Positions 36,456 through 46,771 of a DNA stretch of 64,000 nucleotides are shown here, piece after piece. The DNA is from Verrucomicrobiia bacterium DG1235. GTDB lineage: Bacteria > Verrucomicrobiota > Verrucomicrobiia > Opitutales > Opitutaceae. The notes under the pieces are model-generated. The model saw nothing but the letters and a program-made list of their open reading frames with translations, was not told where the DNA came from and did not search any database. The number at the start of each line of letters is the position of its first letter. The stretch's first letter is position 1. Made by a program: the position numbers and the translations under genes. Location of the stretch: NCBI GenBank assembly GCA_000155695.1, contig DS990592.1, forward strand, positions 1,264,556 through 1,328,555, read 5' to 3'.

Positions 36456-36591
36456 GGTCTTAGTCAATTTTCACTAACTATTCTGTAGTTTAAAAATAAT
36501 TACAGGGTAGAATCTCTATCGCCATCATGCGCGAAAGAGAGGGCCTCGAAACGCGAGCTCTCATATCCCCACAGAAGAGCTCAAGACACCG

Positions 36592-37239
36592 CTACACCAC
36601 GAACGTCACGTCCACAATCCTGTGCTCGACCGCGTAGCGAGTGATGTCGGCCACGTTGTGGAGATCCAGCTTTCGCATCATGCTACAGCGATGATTATCA
36701 ATCGTCTTTACGCTAAGCCCGAGCTTTAAGGCTATATCTTTGTTGCTGTTGCCACTGGCTATAAACGTGAGCACTTCACGCTCGCGAGCCGTGAGATTGT
36801 CCGTCCTTTCTGACGAACGATCAATGCTTCTCACCACCGAGCGAAGCACCTCCGTAATGTTAAATCCAAAGAAACACCCGCCATCGGCGACTATGTTCAA
36901 AGCATTGAGAACGATGCCGAACTCCACAGACTTCTCCACAAAACCGTGAGCGCCGGCCTGCAGGCTAGCCTTCACATGATCTGGTTCCTTGTTGTCCGAG
37001 AAAATCAGAAAACGCGTTTCAGGCAAGGCGCTCGCGACTTTCTCAATCAATCCTGAAGCGGGACCGTCGGAAAGGACCATTTCCATCACGAGCACATCGG
37101 GCTTCAGCTCAATGATCTCCGCGAAAGCGTCAGAGCTATTGACGCTGCTTCCAAGGACATCGAATCCCCGCGAATTCAGACACTCTACGAGCATCTGAGT
37201 GACAGCCTTCTGGCTATCCGCAATATACAGTTGGTTCAT
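36592..37239 (-). CDS. NarL/FixJ-type response regulator with atypical receiver (Glu at phospho-site)
   Basis: 215 residues: receiver domain (about 1-120) and a LuxR-type helix-turn-helix (LTAREREVLTFIASGNSNKDIALKLGLSVKTIDNHRCSMMRKL). The usual phosphorylated Asp in the V-L-L-D-L position is Glu53 (DVLVMEMVLSDG). The acidic pair near the N-terminus is Asp8-Ser9 rather than Asp-Asp. The switch Ser81 and Lys103 are retained. A Glu here often mimics the phosphorylated state, so the protein may be constitutively active or respond to something other than a kinase. No histidine kinase gene is adjacent. It is transcribed toward pta and is separated from the divergent sulP gene by 354 bp. Confidence 0.9.
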   Translation of the reverse strand: MNQLYIADSQKAVTQMLVECLNSRGFDVLGSSVNSSDAFAEIIELKPDVLVMEMVLSDGPASGLIEKVASALPETRFLIFSDNKEPDHVKASLQAGAHGFVEKSVEFGIVLNALNIVADGGCFFGFNITEVLRSVVRSIDRSSERTDNLTAREREVLTFIASGNSNKDIALKLGLSVKTIDNHRCSMMRKLDLHNVADITRYAVEHRIVDVTFVV

Positions 37240-37593
37240 TTGAATCGGGCTAGGACAAGCTTGAGTGGATTAAAGCTGATAAAATCTTATATGTGGATTA
37301 GTACAAGGGACTAAGGAATTATTAAGAAAAGTAAGCCAGTCTAATACAAAGATATTTTATCAAAATACTGACCGGATAGGTTTTTTTGTAAAAATTTGAT
37401 AATTACACATCAAGACAAGAAAACTCCGACATCTACCGAAATACGACAAAGCGGCTCAATTTTCACCAAAGGTTATTGACCCCATCCAAGCCGCTACTAC
37501 CCCTTGGCGGCTTCTTTGGCCTGGTTTTGCTAAATATCCGATGAGCCTCAGACACTCAGTCTGCCCTCCTCATCGCTCAAGGACGCCGTTATC
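37240..37593. other. Intergenic region between response regulator and sulP genes
   Basis: 354 bp, AT-rich, between divergent genes, so it must carry promoters for both. It contains two TGGATTA copies near 37267 and 37294, T and A tracts (37380-37410), and a stem AAGCCGC (37488-37494) with GCGGCTT (37507-37513), 12-base loop, followed by CTTTGG. The stem lies about 80 bp before sulP and could be a leader hairpin or attenuator. No open frame or RNA gene is evident. Confidence 0.5.
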
Positions 37594-39075
37594 ATGAAGA
37601 ACACTTTTAAAGAGAACTGGATATCAAACGCCCCGCGCGACCTGCTCGCGGGCACGGTCGTTGCCCTCGCCCTCATCCCCGAAGCGATCGCCTTTTCCAT
37701 CATCGCCGGCGTCGATCCGAAAGTCGGCCTCTACGCCTCCTTCAGCATAGCAGTCATTACCGCGTTCGCTGGCGGACGACCGGGCATGATCTCCGCAGCC
37801 ACCGGCGCCATGGCCCTTCTCATGGTCGATCTCGTCAAAGACCACGGTCTCGAGTACCTCTTCGCCGCCACCATTCTCACCGGCATCCTCCAGCTCGCCG
37901 CAGGACTGCTAAAGCTGGGAGACTCCCTGAAGTTTGTCTCGAAATCCGTAACCACCGGCTTCGTCAACGCCCTAGCCATCCTCATCTTTATGGCCCAGCT
38001 ACCGGAATTCGTCGGCCAAGACTGGCGCATGTACGCCATGGTGGCGGGCGGCCTTGGCATTATCTACCTGCTTCCGCTTGTCACCAAAAGCATTCCCTCA
38101 CCCCTCATTTGCATCATCGTTCTCACCGGACTCTCCCTCTTTTTCGAAATGGACTTCCTGCGAACAGTTGGAGACATGGGCGAACTCCCCTCCGCCTTCC
38201 CGGCCTTCTTTTTGCCAAACGTCCCGCTTAACCTGGAAACCCTCCTCATAGTCCTGCCGTACTCCGTCCCGCTCGCCGTCGTCGGACTCCTCGAGTCCCT
38301 TATGACCTCCACCATCGTGGACGAACTGACCGACTCCGAAAGCGACAAGAATCGCGAGTGCAAGGGACAGGGCATCGCGAACTTCATCACCGGATTCTTC
38401 GGCGGCATGGCGGGATGCGCTATGATCGGCCAATCCGTCATCAACGTAAAATCGGGCGGACGTGGACGTCTCTCCACCCTCTGGGCAGGCGTGTTTCTTC
38501 TAATACTTATCCTCATTCTGGACGAATGGGTAAGCCGTATTCCCATGGCAGCCCTCGTCGCCGTCATGATAATGGTCTCGATCGGCACCTTTAGCTGGAG
38601 CTCCATCAAGAACCTCAAAGTCCATCCCAAATTCACCTCCTTCGTCATGCTCTCCACCGTCGGAGTCGTCGTCTTCACTCACAACCTCGCCTACGGAGTG
38701 ATGGTCGGCATTCTGCTCAGCGCCCTATCCTTCGCCCATAAAGTCGCGCAGCTCTTTGAAGTCTCCAGCGTTCGGGAGCCAAACACCCAGGAACGCACCT
38801 ATATCGTAGAGGGACAGCTCTTCTTCGTATCGGCATCGAACTTCCCTAGCTCCTTCGACTTCTCGGAGGTCCTCAAAAAAGTCACCATCGACGTGAGCCA
38901 AGCCCACTTCTGGGACCTCTCCTCCGTTACCGCCCTCGACAAAGTCGTCCTCAAATTCCGTCGCGAAGGCACCGAAGTGGAAATCCTTGGCCTCAACGAA
39001 GCGAGCGCTACTATCGTCGGAAAACTCGCCGTGCACGACAAACCCGGAGCTTCCGACGAACTCGGCGGCCACTAG
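37594..39075 (+). CDS. SulP-family inorganic anion transporter with C-terminal STAS domain
   Basis: 493 residues. The sulfate-transporter membrane region starts [27 protein letters not shown], with [28 protein letters not shown] as the conserved substrate region, and about 10-12 membrane helices up to about 390. A STAS domain follows (about 405-485, with [13 protein letters not shown] and [20 protein letters not shown]). The family exchanges or symports sulfate, bicarbonate or other anions. A universal stress protein gene follows 40 bp later, a pairing often seen with SulP bicarbonate or sulfate carriers, and may sense or tune transport. The substrate is unresolved. Confidence 0.94.
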   Translation: MKNTFKENWISNAPRDLLAGTVVALALIPEAIAFSIIAGVDPKVGLYASFSIAVITAFAGGRPGMISAATGAMALLMVDLVKDHGLEYLFAATILTGILQLAAGLLKLGDSLKFVSKSVTTGFVNALAILIFMAQLPEFVGQDWRMYAMVAGGLGIIYLLPLVTKSIPSPLICIIVLTGLSLFFEMDFLRTVGDMGELPSAFPAFFLPNVPLNLETLLIVLPYSVPLAVVGLLESLMTSTIVDELTDSESDKNRECKGQGIANFITGFFGGMAGCAMIGQSVINVKSGGRGRLSTLWAGVFLLILILILDEWVSRIPMAALVAVMIMVSIGTFSWSSIKNLKVHPKFTSFVMLSTVGVVVFTHNLAYGVMVGILLSALSFAHKVAQLFEVSSVREPNTQERTYIVEGQLFFVSASNFPSSFDFSEVLKKVTIDVSQAHFWDLSSVTALDKVVLKFRREGTEVEILGLNEASATIVGKLAVHDKPGASDELGGH

Positions 39076-39115
39076 CCCCCATCCCCCGAAAATCCACCAT
39101 TCTTCTCGTTTCATC

Positions 39116-39970
39116 ATGAAAACTGTCCTCAGCTTCACCGACGGCTCCCGCTACGCAGCAAGCGTCTACGACCATGCCCTTTGGGCTGCCCAGCAGATCA
39201 AAACCCAGCTCCGCGTCGTCCACACCCTGAACCCGCATCGCGAAAAAGCCGCCCTCGCGGACTTCTCCGGCAAAATCGGACCTGAAGCCTACGACAGCCT
39301 CATGAACGACCTCGTCGACTTCGACCGGGAACGCGCCCGCATCTCCCAAGTCAGAGGCGAAGCCATCCTCGCCGAAGCCCTTCGACACATTAACGAAGCA
39401 GGTCTCCAGAACGTGGATACCGAATTACGCCACGGACTATTCGTCGACGTCCTCGAAGACATCCAAGACAACGTGGACCTCATCGTCATCGGCAAGCGCG
39501 GACAAAACCACGCCATCGCCATGAAGCACCTCGGCACAAACATCGAACGCACCCTCCGCGTCGCCAAGTGCCCCGTCCTCGTCTCCTCCCGCGCCTTCAA
39601 GCCCATCAAGCGCTGCCTGCTCGCCTTCGACGGCGGGCCAAGCTCCCAGAAAGCCCTCGCCTTCATCGCCACTCACTCCCTTTTCGATGGCGTCGAAATC
39701 GACATCCTCCGCGTCGGACGCGACGACGATCGCAACCGAAACGAAGTTCAGGATGCAGCCAAGACGCTTACGCAAGCTGGCTTCACCGCCAGCGCCCGCA
39801 TCCTCGAAGGCGAGCCGGCGAAAGTGATCACTAGCGAAGTCGAAAACACCGGCTACGACCTCCTAGCCATGGGAGCCTACGGCCACTCCCGCGCCAAGCG
39901 CCTCCTCATCGGAAGCACCACCGCCACGCTGGCCCGAGACTGCCACGTGCCCATCCTCATGTTCCGCTAA
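39116..39970 (+). CDS. Tandem universal stress protein (UspA) protein
   Basis: 284 residues made of two Usp domains: about 1-150 (MKTVLSFTDGSRYAASVYDHALWAA, then VDLIVIGKRGQNHAIAMKHLGTNIERTLRVAKCPVLV) and about 155-284 (RCLLAFDGGPSSQKALAFIA, then YDLLAMGAYGHSRAKRLLIGSTTATLARDCHVPIL). The G-x2-G-x9-G-S/T nucleotide-binding pattern is well kept in the second domain (GAYGHSRAKRLLIGST) and less so in the first. Cytoplasmic. Start: ATG at 39116; earlier in-frame codons lie inside sulP. Likely co-transcribed with sulP. Confidence 0.93.
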   Translation: MKTVLSFTDGSRYAASVYDHALWAAQQIKTQLRVVHTLNPHREKAALADFSGKIGPEAYDSLMNDLVDFDRERARISQVRGEAILAEALRHINEAGLQNVDTELRHGLFVDVLEDIQDNVDLIVIGKRGQNHAIAMKHLGTNIERTLRVAKCPVLVSSRAFKPIKRCLLAFDGGPSSQKALAFIATHSLFDGVEIDILRVGRDDDRNRNEVQDAAKTLTQAGFTASARILEGEPAKVITSEVENTGYDLLAMGAYGHSRAKRLLIGSTTATLARDCHVPILMFR

Positions 39971-39985
39971 GCCTCGAGGCCGGTC

Positions 39986-40846
39986 TCAAGGCCTAACCAC
40001 CGCCTCATTCTCGCCCGGAAAATCCTCCGGTAGCTTCTGCGTCACCTCGCCCGTCGCAGCCCATTCAACTCCGCGATTCAAGGTAGCCACGAAGCCCGAA
40101 CAACGCACCGCCTCGGGCGCCTCCGTCACGTCGAAATGCACATGGCCCAGCGTCGTGTGAAACACACGACCCGCGCCATACTCTATCGTCATTAGCATCG
40201 GCTCGTTCTCGCCGGTTCCCTTATCGCGATCCCTTTCCGCCCGCGCCGTCGCCAGCACCGTCAAGCCTTTCGCAGGCCCGCGCAATTGACTGTACAACTC
40301 GTCCGTCGCGTGCAGCCACTCGCTCGGCAGTCCCCGCATCACCGGATGCTCAGGAGACCGCGTCGTCACTAGAAATTCATAGGGAGCCGGATGCATCGCC
40401 TCGCCAGGACCATCGTCAAGAGCCATCGCACCATCCCGCCAGCGCACCATCGGGCCACACTTCTCGTCGCGTCCAGCCCAGCCCCCAACGCCTATCATCT
40501 CATTGTACTCCGGCCAATCCGGGAAAGCGTTGTCCGTATCATGATAGACCACCAAGCCACCTCCACCGCGCATGTATTCAACAAAACTGGCCTTCACCGC
40601 CTCCGGCCAACTATCGCCCTCGTAGACCAAAACCACCGCCGCATAGTCGCTCCAACGCGGAGAGAATCCCTCAAAACTCTCGCCAGCCGCCGGCGTCACC
40701 AACGTATCCACCTCGAAAATACTGGCCGATTCCATCGCCTCCCTCAAAGCCGGACTACTCACCCGCCAATTGTGCCAAGGCCCAGACTGTCCCGTCAGGA
40801 GCAGTATTTTCAGTTTGTCAGAATTCGCTTCAGTCGCATTTGCCAT
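39986..40846 (-). CDS. ThuA-like domain protein
   Basis: 286 residues. The fold is a glutamine-amidotransferase-like domain as in Thu[75 protein letters not shown], and near the end [15 protein letters not shown] and [15 protein letters not shown]. The family is abundant in Planctomycetes and Verrucomicrobiota and has been linked with trehalose use in rhizobia, but most members are uncharacterised. It has no signal peptide and is convergent with uspA (15 bp gap). A hairpin GGGGTT-acaa-AACCCC lies just upstream of its start (40858-40873). Confidence 0.88.
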   Translation of the reverse strand: MANATEANSDKLKILLLTGQSGPWHNWRVSSPALREAMESASIFEVDTLVTPAAGESFEGFSPRWSDYAAVVLVYEGDSWPEAVKASFVEYMRGGGGLVVYHDTDNAFPDWPEYNEMIGVGGWAGRDEKCGPMVRWRDGAMALDDGPGEAMHPAPYEFLVTTRSPEHPVMRGLPSEWLHATDELYSQLRGPAKGLTVLATARAERDRDKGTGENEPMLMTIEYGAGRVFHTTLGHVHFDVTEAPEAVRCSGFVATLNRGVEWAATGEVTQKLPEDFPGENEAVVRP

Positions 40847-41107
40847 TGGATTTTTCAGAGGGGTTACAAAACCCCGACTATCCGATTTTCAGCCGCCGCT
40901 GCCAATCCCTTTGTTTCCTCGCAAAACGCACTCACTATTGAGCGACTTCAAGCCTCCCAAAAAACAATTCGCTTCCTATTCTCCAAAAAAAACGCTCGTA
41001 CCCCTCCTCCCAGGCGAAATACTCCCTCGCCAACAATCAAAACCGAAACGAGCGCTCCCTCCCTTGCGACTCGACCTTCAGACAAAACTAGTTTCCAAAC
41101 CCTTAAC

Positions 41108-41614
41108 ATGTCAGACCAAAAACCTCTCGTCGGAATCATCATGGGCAGCAACTCCGACTGGCCCACCATCTCCCAAGCAGCCGAAATGCTCGAGTCCTTC
41201 GGCGTCCCCTACGAAGCCGAGGTCGTCTCCGCCCACCGCACCCCGGACAAGATGTACGACTACGCCAAGTCCGCCAGGTCCCGAGGCCTCAAGTGCATCA
41301 TCGCAGGAGCCGGCGGAGCCGCCCACCTTCCCGGCATGGTCTCGGCCCTCACCACCCTTCCAGTCCTCGGAATCCCCGTCGAATCCAAAGCCCTCAAAGG
41401 CATGGACTCGCTCCTCTCCATCGTCCAAATGCCAGGCGGCATCCCCACCGCCACCTTCGCCATCGGATCCGCCGGAGCGAAAAACGCCGCCCTCTACGCC
41501 GTCGCCATCCTCGCCCTAAACGACGAATCCCTGTCAGAAAAGCTCGACCAATTCCGCGCCGACCAAAAAGCCAAAGTAGACGCCATGGACCTCCCCAAAA
41601 CGTCCAATTTCTAG
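41108..41614 (+). CDS. purE: N5-carboxyaminoimidazole ribonucleotide mutase (PurE, class I)
   Basis: 168 residues. [21 protein letters not shown] is the PurE phosphate-binding start; [19 protein letters not shown] holds the catalytic His; [28 protein letters not shown] completes the signature. It moves the carboxyl group from N5-CAIR to C4 in purine synthesis. The ATG at 41108 was chosen because the conserved domain starts there; the same frame is open for 239 codons upstream but with no protein features. purK follows 41 bp later. Confidence 0.96.
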   Translation: MSDQKPLVGIIMGSNSDWPTISQAAEMLESFGVPYEAEVVSAHRTPDKMYDYAKSARSRGLKCIIAGAGGAAHLPGMVSALTTLPVLGIPVESKALKGMDSLLSIVQMPGGIPTATFAIGSAGAKNAALYAVAILALNDESLSEKLDQFRADQKAKVDAMDLPKTSNF

Positions 41615-41619
41615 GCCCC

Positions 41620-41655
41620 AATTCATACTTCATCCCTCATAATTCATACTTTCCC
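41620..41655. repeat. Pyrimidine-rich leader repeat between purE and purK
   Basis: AATTCATACTT occurs twice (41620 and 41641) in a purine-poor 36-bp stretch that ends at the purK start codon. It resembles other pyrimidine-rich (type A) leader stretches near 42934, 44020, 46738 and 48295. Confidence 0.45.
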
Positions 41656-42780
41656 ATGATCGCTCCCGGATCCACCCTCGGCATACTCGGAGGCGGCCAA
41701 CTCGGCCGCATGACCGGACAAGCAGCCCGCTCCCTCGGCTACGACTTCGTCGTCTTCGAGCCCCAAGACCACTGTCCCGCCGGACACATCGCCGGACTCG
41801 AAATCAACGCCAAATACTCCGACCGCGCCGCCCTCGAGCTCCTCGCCAACTCCTCAGACGTCGTCACCTACGAATTCGAAAACGTCCCCGTCGAAGCCAC
41901 CCACGCCCTCGAGAAACGCGTCACCCTCCACCCGCGACCGGAAATCCTCCACATCTGCCAAAACCGCGAGCGAGAGAAAAACTTCCTCCGCGACAACGAC
42001 ATCCCCTGCGCCCCCTTCGCCATCGTCGACTCCCTCTCCGATCTCGAAAACGCCCTCGCCACTATCGGCACCCCGTCCGTCCTCAAAACCGCCGCCTTCG
42101 GCTACGACGGAAAAGGCCAACTCAAAATCAGTCAGGAAAATCCGGATACAGCCGCCGTCTGGGAACAGTTCGGCAAACACCGCGCCGTGCTCGAAGGCTG
42201 GATGGACTTCTCCATGGAAATCTCCGTCCTCGTAGCCGCCAACGAACAAGGCGAAATCTCCACCTTCCCCGTAGCCGAAAACATCCACACCAACCACATC
42301 CTCGACTATTCCATCGTCCCCGCCCGCATCTCCGAAGACCTCCAACGCGCCGCCGAAGCCCTCGCCAAGGACATCGCCCGCAAGCTCGGGCTCGTCGGCC
42401 TGCTCGGCGTCGAACTCTTCGTCCTGCGCGACGGTACCCTCGCCGTCAACGAGCTCGCCCCCCGCCCCCACAACTCCGGCCACTACACCCTCGACGCCTG
42501 CGTCACCTCCCAATTCGAGCAATTCGTCCGCGCCGTCTGCGGCCTCCCCCTCGGCTCCACCAAACTCCTCTCCCCCGTCACCATGGTCAACATCCTCGGC
42601 GATGCCTGGATCGGCCGCGACCCCGACTTCGCCGAACTCCTCAAGCACCCCGAAGCCAAGCTCCACCTCTACGGCAAAGCCCAAGCCCGCCCCGGCCGCA
42701 AAATGGGACACTTCACCGTCCTCGCCGACACCGCCGACGCCTCCTACCAGCTCGCCCAAGACCTAAAAACAAAGTTGTAG
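41656..42780 (+). CDS. purK: 5-(carboxyamino)imidazole ribonucleotide synthase (PurK)
   Basis: 374 residues from the ATG at 41656. GSTLGILGGGQLGRMTGQAA is the family start, followed by ATP-grasp motifs (KTAAFGYDGKGQ, VLEGWMDFSMEISVLVA) and VNELAPRPHNSGHYTLDACVTSQFEQFVRAV. It makes N5-CAIR from AIR, ATP and bicarbonate, the substrate of PurE next door. purE-purK is thus a normal two-gene operon. The codons are strongly biased to C at position 3, as in the next five genes. A GC-rich stretch with the unit CACGCCGCGT follows the stop. Confidence 0.96.
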   Translation: MIAPGSTLGILGGGQLGRMTGQAARSLGYDFVVFEPQDHCPAGHIAGLEINAKYSDRAALELLANSSDVVTYEFENVPVEATHALEKRVTLHPRPEILHICQNREREKNFLRDNDIPCAPFAIVDSLSDLENALATIGTPSVLKTAAFGYDGKGQLKISQENPDTAAVWEQFGKHRAVLEGWMDFSMEISVLVAANEQGEISTFPVAENIHTNHILDYSIVPARISEDLQRAAEALAKDIARKLGLVGLLGVELFVLRDGTLAVNELAPRPHNSGHYTLDACVTSQFEQFVRAVCGLPLGSTKLLSPVTMVNILGDAWIGRDPDFAELLKHPEAKLHLYGKAQARPGRKMGHFTVLADTADASYQLAQDLKTKL

Positions 42781-42910
42781 GGCTGGCGCCCTGGCGGTCG
42801 TAGCTCGCAGAGCGAAGTCTGCTCGCGCCACGCCGCGTAACCAAAACACCACAACCCACCCAACCGCCCCCAAAGCTTGACAAATATTCCTACAAATGTA
42901 GTCTAACCCC

Positions 42911-43861
42911 ATGCCCCTGAAACGCCTTCTCCAATTCACCACTCACTACTTACTCCTCACCACTTCCCTCTCCGCCGCCCCAAACTTCATCCCGCCCAGC
43001 AACCTCAAATGCGTCGCCGCCCTCGGCAACACCGACCACCTCGCCCCCGCACTCCGTACCCTTCTTCTCGATACAGCCGACTACGCTCCCATCCCCGAGC
43101 CCGGCCCCCTTGACTGGCTCTCCTCCCACGAAGAGCCCGGCCAAACATTCCCCCAATTCTACGCCTCCAACTTCAACACCCCCACCGAAGACTACCCAAA
43201 CCTCTACCTCCAGCCCATCGGACCCTCCAACCTATCACCTGCCGATACCGAACTCCTATCCACCTACTGTACCGCCTTTTTCAATACACCCGTAAAAACT
43301 CTCCCAACTCTCCTCGTCGACCCCAACCAAGTCCGCAGCCGCGTCAACCAATACACCGCCAAGCCCCAACTCCACGCCGCCGACATTCTAGAAGTCCTCA
43401 AGCAAAACCGCCCCGACGACGCCTACGCCGTCATCGCCTACACTCTCACCGATCTCTACCCGCACGAAACCTGGAACTTCGTCTTCGGCCTCGCCAACCT
43501 CCGCCAAAGCGTCGGCGTCTTCAGCTTCGCCCGCTACGGCGACCCCCAAACCGACCCCGTCCTCTTCCGCCAGCGCGCCCTCAAAGTCATGAGCCACGAG
43601 ATCGGCCACATGTACGGACTCCAGCACTGCATCTACTACCACTGCCTCATGAACGGCTCCAACACCCTCGACGAAACAGATAAAGCCCCCATGCACCTCT
43701 GCCCCGTCTGCCTCCGCAAGCTCCACTCCGCCACCCAATTCGATCCCCTCACCCGCTACGCCCAGCTCAACAAATTCTACCAAACCCAATCGCTCCCCCA
43801 AGCCGCCACCTTCACTCAAAAACGCCTCACTCTTCTTCTTAACTCAACCCTCGAACCCTAA
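42911..43861 (+). CDS. Archaemetzincin-type zinc metalloprotease, exported
   Basis: 316 residues. The zinc site HEIGHMYGLQH (His229, Glu230, His233, His239) is followed by the family-specific cysteine array CIYYHCLMN ... HLCPVCLRKL, which holds a second zinc (archaemetzincin, M54). The N-terminus RLLQFTTHYLLLTTSLSAAP looks like a signal peptide, so this member may act in the periplasm, whereas many archaemetzincins are cytoplasmic. That signal region is encoded partly by a dispersed pyrimidine-rich repeat (42934-42965), so a downstream start is possible. Function of the family is not known in bacteria. Confidence 0.88.
   Translation: MPLKRLLQFTTHYLLLTTSLSAAPNFIPPSNLKCVAALGNTDHLAPALRTLLLDTADYAPIPEPGPLDWLSSHEEPGQTFPQFYASNFNTPTEDYPNLYLQPIGPSNLSPADTELLSTYCTAFFNTPVKTLPTLLVDPNQVRSRVNQYTAKPQLHAADILEVLKQNRPDDAYAVIAYTLTDLYPHETWNFVFGLANLRQSVGVFSFARYGDPQTDPVLFRQRALKVMSHEIGHMYGLQHCIYYHCLMNGSNTLDETDKAPMHLCPVCLRKLHSATQFDPLTRYAQLNKFYQTQSLPQAATFTQKRLTLLLNSTLEP
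42934..42965. repeat. Type A pyrimidine-rich repeat inside the archaemetzincin signal region
   Basis: Contains CACCACTCACTACT identical to the copies at 44021 and 48305, then TACTCCTCACCACTT. It is translated as FTTHYLLLTT, part of the hydrophobic signal segment. Confidence 0.6.
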
Positions 43862-43872
43862 TCACCCCACAA

Positions 43873-43912
43873 CCCATCTGTGCTCATCTGAGCAATCTGT
43901 GGGCAAAAAACA
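43873..43912. repeat. Type B leader repeat (GTGGGCAAAAAA family)
   Basis: Ends CTGTGGGCAAAAAACAC after CTGTGCTCATCTGAGC. Same family as 43935, 46685, 52161, 52246 and 53439. Intergenic, upstream of the helicase gene. Confidence 0.6.
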
Positions 43913-43934
43913 CAACCAACTCCCCAAAAAACAA

Positions 43935-43970
43935 TTCGAGCAAATTCGCGCGATTCGTGGGCAAAAAAAC
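43935..43970. repeat. Type B leader repeat (GTGGGCAAAAAAAC family)
   Basis: Reads TTCGAGCAAATTCGCGCGAT then TCGTGGGCAAAAAAAC. Second copy in tandem with the one at 43873, before the helicase gene. Confidence 0.65.
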
Positions 43971-44019
43971 TTCACCCTTTTCACCAACCAAAACCCACTC
44001 CACTCTCCGCCTCTAAAAA

Positions 44020-44055
44020 TCACCACTCACTACTCACTACTCACCACTCCTCTCC
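44020..44055. repeat. Type A pyrimidine-rich repeat ahead of the helicase gene
   Basis: Contains CACCACTCACTACTCACTAC (44021-44040), identical to the copy at 48305-48324, then TCACCACTCCTCTCCC. It runs right up to the presumed TTG start at 44057. Confidence 0.65.
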
Positions 44056-44056
44056 C

Positions 44057-46621
44057 TTGCCATTTCCTCTCGCGCCAGCCACCGACACCCAAGATCCCGA
44101 CGAACTCCTCGAGCGCTTCCTCGACTACACCGCCGCAAAAGGCATCGAGCTCTACCCCGCCCAAGAGGAAGCCATCCTCGAGATCTTCGCCGGCAAGCAC
44201 CTCATCCTCAATACCCCCACCGGCTCCGGCAAATCCCTCGTCGCCGCCGCCATGCACTACTACTCCGCCTCCCTCGGCCGACGCTCCGTCTACACCTGCC
44301 CTATCAAGGCCCTCGTCAACGAGAAATTCCTCGCCCTCTGCCGCGACTTCGGACCGGAAAACGTGGGCATGATGACCGGCGACGCCTCCGTCAACCGCGA
44401 CGCCCCCATCCTCTGCTGCACCGCCGAAATCCTCTCCAACATCGCCCTGCGCGACGGACCCAAAGCCCGCGTCCACGACGTCATCATGGACGAGTTCCAC
44501 TATTACTCCGACTACGAGCGCGGTGTAGCCTGGCAAGTCCCCCTCCTCACCCTCCCGCACTGCAAGTTCCTCCTCATCTCCGCCACCCTCGGCGATACCG
44601 CCTTTTTCTCCCGCAGCCTCGAAGACCTCACCGGCGTCGAATGCGTCACCGTATCCAGTAAACAACGACCCGTTCCCCTCGAATTCACCTACCTCGAAGA
44701 TCCTCTCGTCGAAGCCCTCGAAAAGCTAGGCGAACAAAACCGGCTCCCCGTCTACATCGTACACTTCACCCAGAGAAACGCCTCCGACACCGCCCAAAAC
44801 CTCATCAGCCTAAACGCCTGTACCAAAGAGGAAAAATCCGTACTCAAAAAAGAACTACAAGACGTCGCCTTCACCTCCCCATTCGGCAAGGAAATCAAGA
44901 AATACCTGCTCGCCGGCATCGGCCTCCACCACGCAGGACTCCTCCCCAAGTACCGCGTCCTCGTCGAAAAGTTCGCCCAAAAAGGACTGCTCAAATTCAT
45001 CTGCGGCACCGATACCCTCGGCGTCGGCGTCAACGTCCCCATCCGCACCGTCCTCTTCACCCAGCTCTGCAAATACGGCGGACGCAAGACCTCCATCCTC
45101 TCCGCCCGCGACTTCCACCAAATCTCCGGTCGCGCCGGCCGAAAAGGGTATGACGATCACGGATACGTCGTCGCCCTCGCCCCCGAACACGTCATCGAAA
45201 ACAAACGCGCCGAAGCCCGCGCCGGTGACGACGCCAAAAAGAAAAAGAAGCTCGTTAAGAAAAAACCGCCCGCCCGTGGCTACGTCCAATGGGACGAGGA
45301 AACCTACACCAAACTCCAAGCCGCCCCCGCCGAGCCGCTCGAATCCCGCTTCCAAGTCTCCCACGGCATGTTGCTCAACGTGCTCTCCCGCCAAGGCGAC
45401 GGCTGCCGTGCCATGCGCGACCTCATCGACGACTCCCACAACCTCCCAGGCACCAAGCCCAAACTCCGCCGCAAAGCCTTCCAACTCTTCCGCGCCCTCG
45501 TCGAACGCCAGATCATCGAGATCGCCCCACCGGGCTCCACCGGCCAAAAACTCACCGTCAACGTCGAACTCCAAGACGACTTCTCCCTCAACCAAACCCT
45601 CTCCCTCTACTGCATCGACACCCTCGAGCTGCTCGACATCAACGACCCTGAGTACGCCCTCAAGCTCCTCTCCCTCGCCGAAGCCATCCTCGAAAACCCC
45701 GACGCCATTCTGCGCAAGCAGCTCGACAAGCTCAAGACCGACACCATGGCCGAGCTCAAAGCCGCCGGCGTCGAATACGAAGAACGTATCGAAAAACTGG
45801 AGGCGCTCGAATACCCCAAGCCGGAAGCCGAGTTCATCTACGAAACCTTCAACGAATTCTCCAACAAACACCCCTGGGTCGGCTCCGAAAACATCAAGCC
45901 CAAGTCCATCGCCCGCGAGATGTACGAGCGCTACTCCAGCTTCTCCGACTACATCAAGCTCTACGGCCTCGAACGCGCCGAAGGCCTCGTCCTCCGCCAC
46001 ATCACAAACGTCTACCGCGTCCTCGAAAACACCATCCCCGCCGGCTTCCGCGACGAGCAAACCGACGAAATGGTCATCTACTTCGAGCACCTTCTCCGCC
46101 ACGTCGACTCCAGCCTCATCGACGAATGGGAACTCATGCGCAACCCCGACTACGTCGCCGCCTCGACAGACAACGCCGACTCCCTACCCGACACCGAACG
46201 CGCCCGCGACATCACGCACGACAAAGCCAACTTCACCAAACTCATCCGCAACGAGCTCTTCCAGATCATCAGCATGCTCGCCGCCGGCCGCTACCACGAC
46301 CTCAACGAGACCTACGACCTGTCCCAAATTTTCAAGGACACCCACGACGACACCCCCAAGTGGATGGACGTCGAGCTCGAGAACCGCATGGAATCCTTTT
46401 ACGAAACCAGATCCTGGATACGTTTAGATCCAGCCGCCCGCAACAAAGAGCACACCCACATCACCGAATCCGACGACCGCCAAATCTGGACCGTCGAGCA
46501 AATGATCATCGACTCCGACGACCAAAACGACTGGTCCCTAATTATCGCGGTCGATCTCCCCGCCTCCAAAGAACTCGCCAAACCCACCTTCCAGATCCTC
46601 TCCCTAGCCCCCGTCGAATAG
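44057..46621 (+). CDS. Ski2-like DEAD/DEAH-box helicase (DUF3516 type)
   Basis: 854 residues. Motif [10 protein letters not shown] (52-60), motif II DEFH (145-148), motif III ISATLG (about 174-179), then a second RecA domain with [29 protein letters not shown] and [10 protein letters not shown] (motif VI). The long C-terminal region (about 400-854) is an acidic helical domain as in DUF3516-containing Ski2-like helicases. It probably unwinds RNA or DNA in the cytoplasm. A basic linker ([10 protein letters not shown]) separates the parts. The start is a TTG directly after a type A repeat; the first ATG in frame is near residue 67, inside motif I/Ia, so an unusual start is forced. Confidence 0.9.
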   Translation: MPFPLAPATDTQDPDELLERFLDYTAAKGIELYPAQEEAILEIFAGKHLILNTPTGSGKSLVAAAMHYYSASLGRRSVYTCPIKALVNEKFLALCRDFGPENVGMMTGDASVNRDAPILCCTAEILSNIALRDGPKARVHDVIMDEFHYYSDYERGVAWQVPLLTLPHCKFLLISATLGDTAFFSRSLEDLTGVECVTVSSKQRPVPLEFTYLEDPLVEALEKLGEQNRLPVYIVHFTQRNASDTAQNLISLNACTKEEKSVLKKELQDVAFTSPFGKEIKKYLLAGIGLHHAGLLPKYRVLVEKFAQKGLLKFICGTDTLGVGVNVPIRTVLFTQLCKYGGRKTSILSARDFHQISGRAGRKGYDDHGYVVALAPEHVIENKRAEARAGDDAKKKKKLVKKKPPARGYVQWDEETYTKLQAAPAEPLESRFQVSHGMLLNVLSRQGDGCRAMRDLIDDSHNLPGTKPKLRRKAFQLFRALVERQIIEIAPPGSTGQKLTVNVELQDDFSLNQTLSLYCIDTLELLDINDPEYALKLLSLAEAILENPDAILRKQLDKLKTDTMAELKAAGVEYEERIEKLEALEYPKPEAEFIYETFNEFSNKHPWVGSENIKPKSIAREMYERYSSFSDYIKLYGLERAEGLVLRHITNVYRVLENTIPAGFRDEQTDEMVIYFEHLLRHVDSSLIDEWELMRNPDYVAASTDNADSLPDTERARDITHDKANFTKLIRNELFQIISMLAAGRYHDLNETYDLSQIFKDTHDDTPKWMDVELENRMESFYETRSWIRLDPAARNKEHTHITESDDRQIWTVEQMIIDSDDQNDWSLIIAVDLPASKELAKPTFQILSLAPVE

Positions 46622-46684
46622 CGCCACAAAAATACAATCCAATTCCATAGCGCGGTGCTCTAGCCCGCGTCAGAGCTAAAAATT

Positions 46685-46720
46685 AGCGTTCATTTGCGTC
46701 CATTCGCGGTTAAGAAAAAC
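46685..46720. repeat. Type B leader repeat
   Basis: AGCGTTCATTTGCGTCCATT followed by CGCGGTTAAGAAAAAC. It is followed by a pyrimidine-rich stretch (46738-46770: ATTTCACTTTTCATCCTTCA...) and the ATG at 46772, that is, the same B-then-A order as before the helicase gene. Confidence 0.55.
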
Positions 46721-46737
46721 ACACCCCACCACCTACC

Positions 46738-46770
46738 CCATTTCACTTTTCATCCTTCACACTTTCCCCA
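46738..46770. repeat. Type A-like pyrimidine-rich stretch before a start codon
   Basis: CATTTCACTTTTCATCCTTC then ACACTTTCCCC, ending directly before the ATG at 46772. Similar to 52334-52360 (CATCTCACTTTTCACTCTTC). Confidence 0.4.
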
Positions 46771-46771
46771 A

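Noticed and set aside
36531-36572. Imperfect stem GAGAG...CTCTC between pta and the response regulator gene
   Set aside because: Stem is broken and no U-run follows on either strand; not convincing as a terminator.
41854-42759. 301-codon open frame antisense to purK
   Set aside because: Low-complexity product caused by third-position C bias; purK on the other strand is unambiguous.
44855-46102. 415-codon open frame on the minus strand inside the helicase gene
   Set aside because: Product is almost only Gly, Asp, Glu, Val and Ala, the mirror image of the C-rich helicase codons; the sense frame has intact helicase motifs.
45150-46427. 425-codon frame on the plus strand overlapping the helicase
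   Set aside because: Ser/Pro/Thr-only sequence typical of a shifted frame in this biased region; no start signal.
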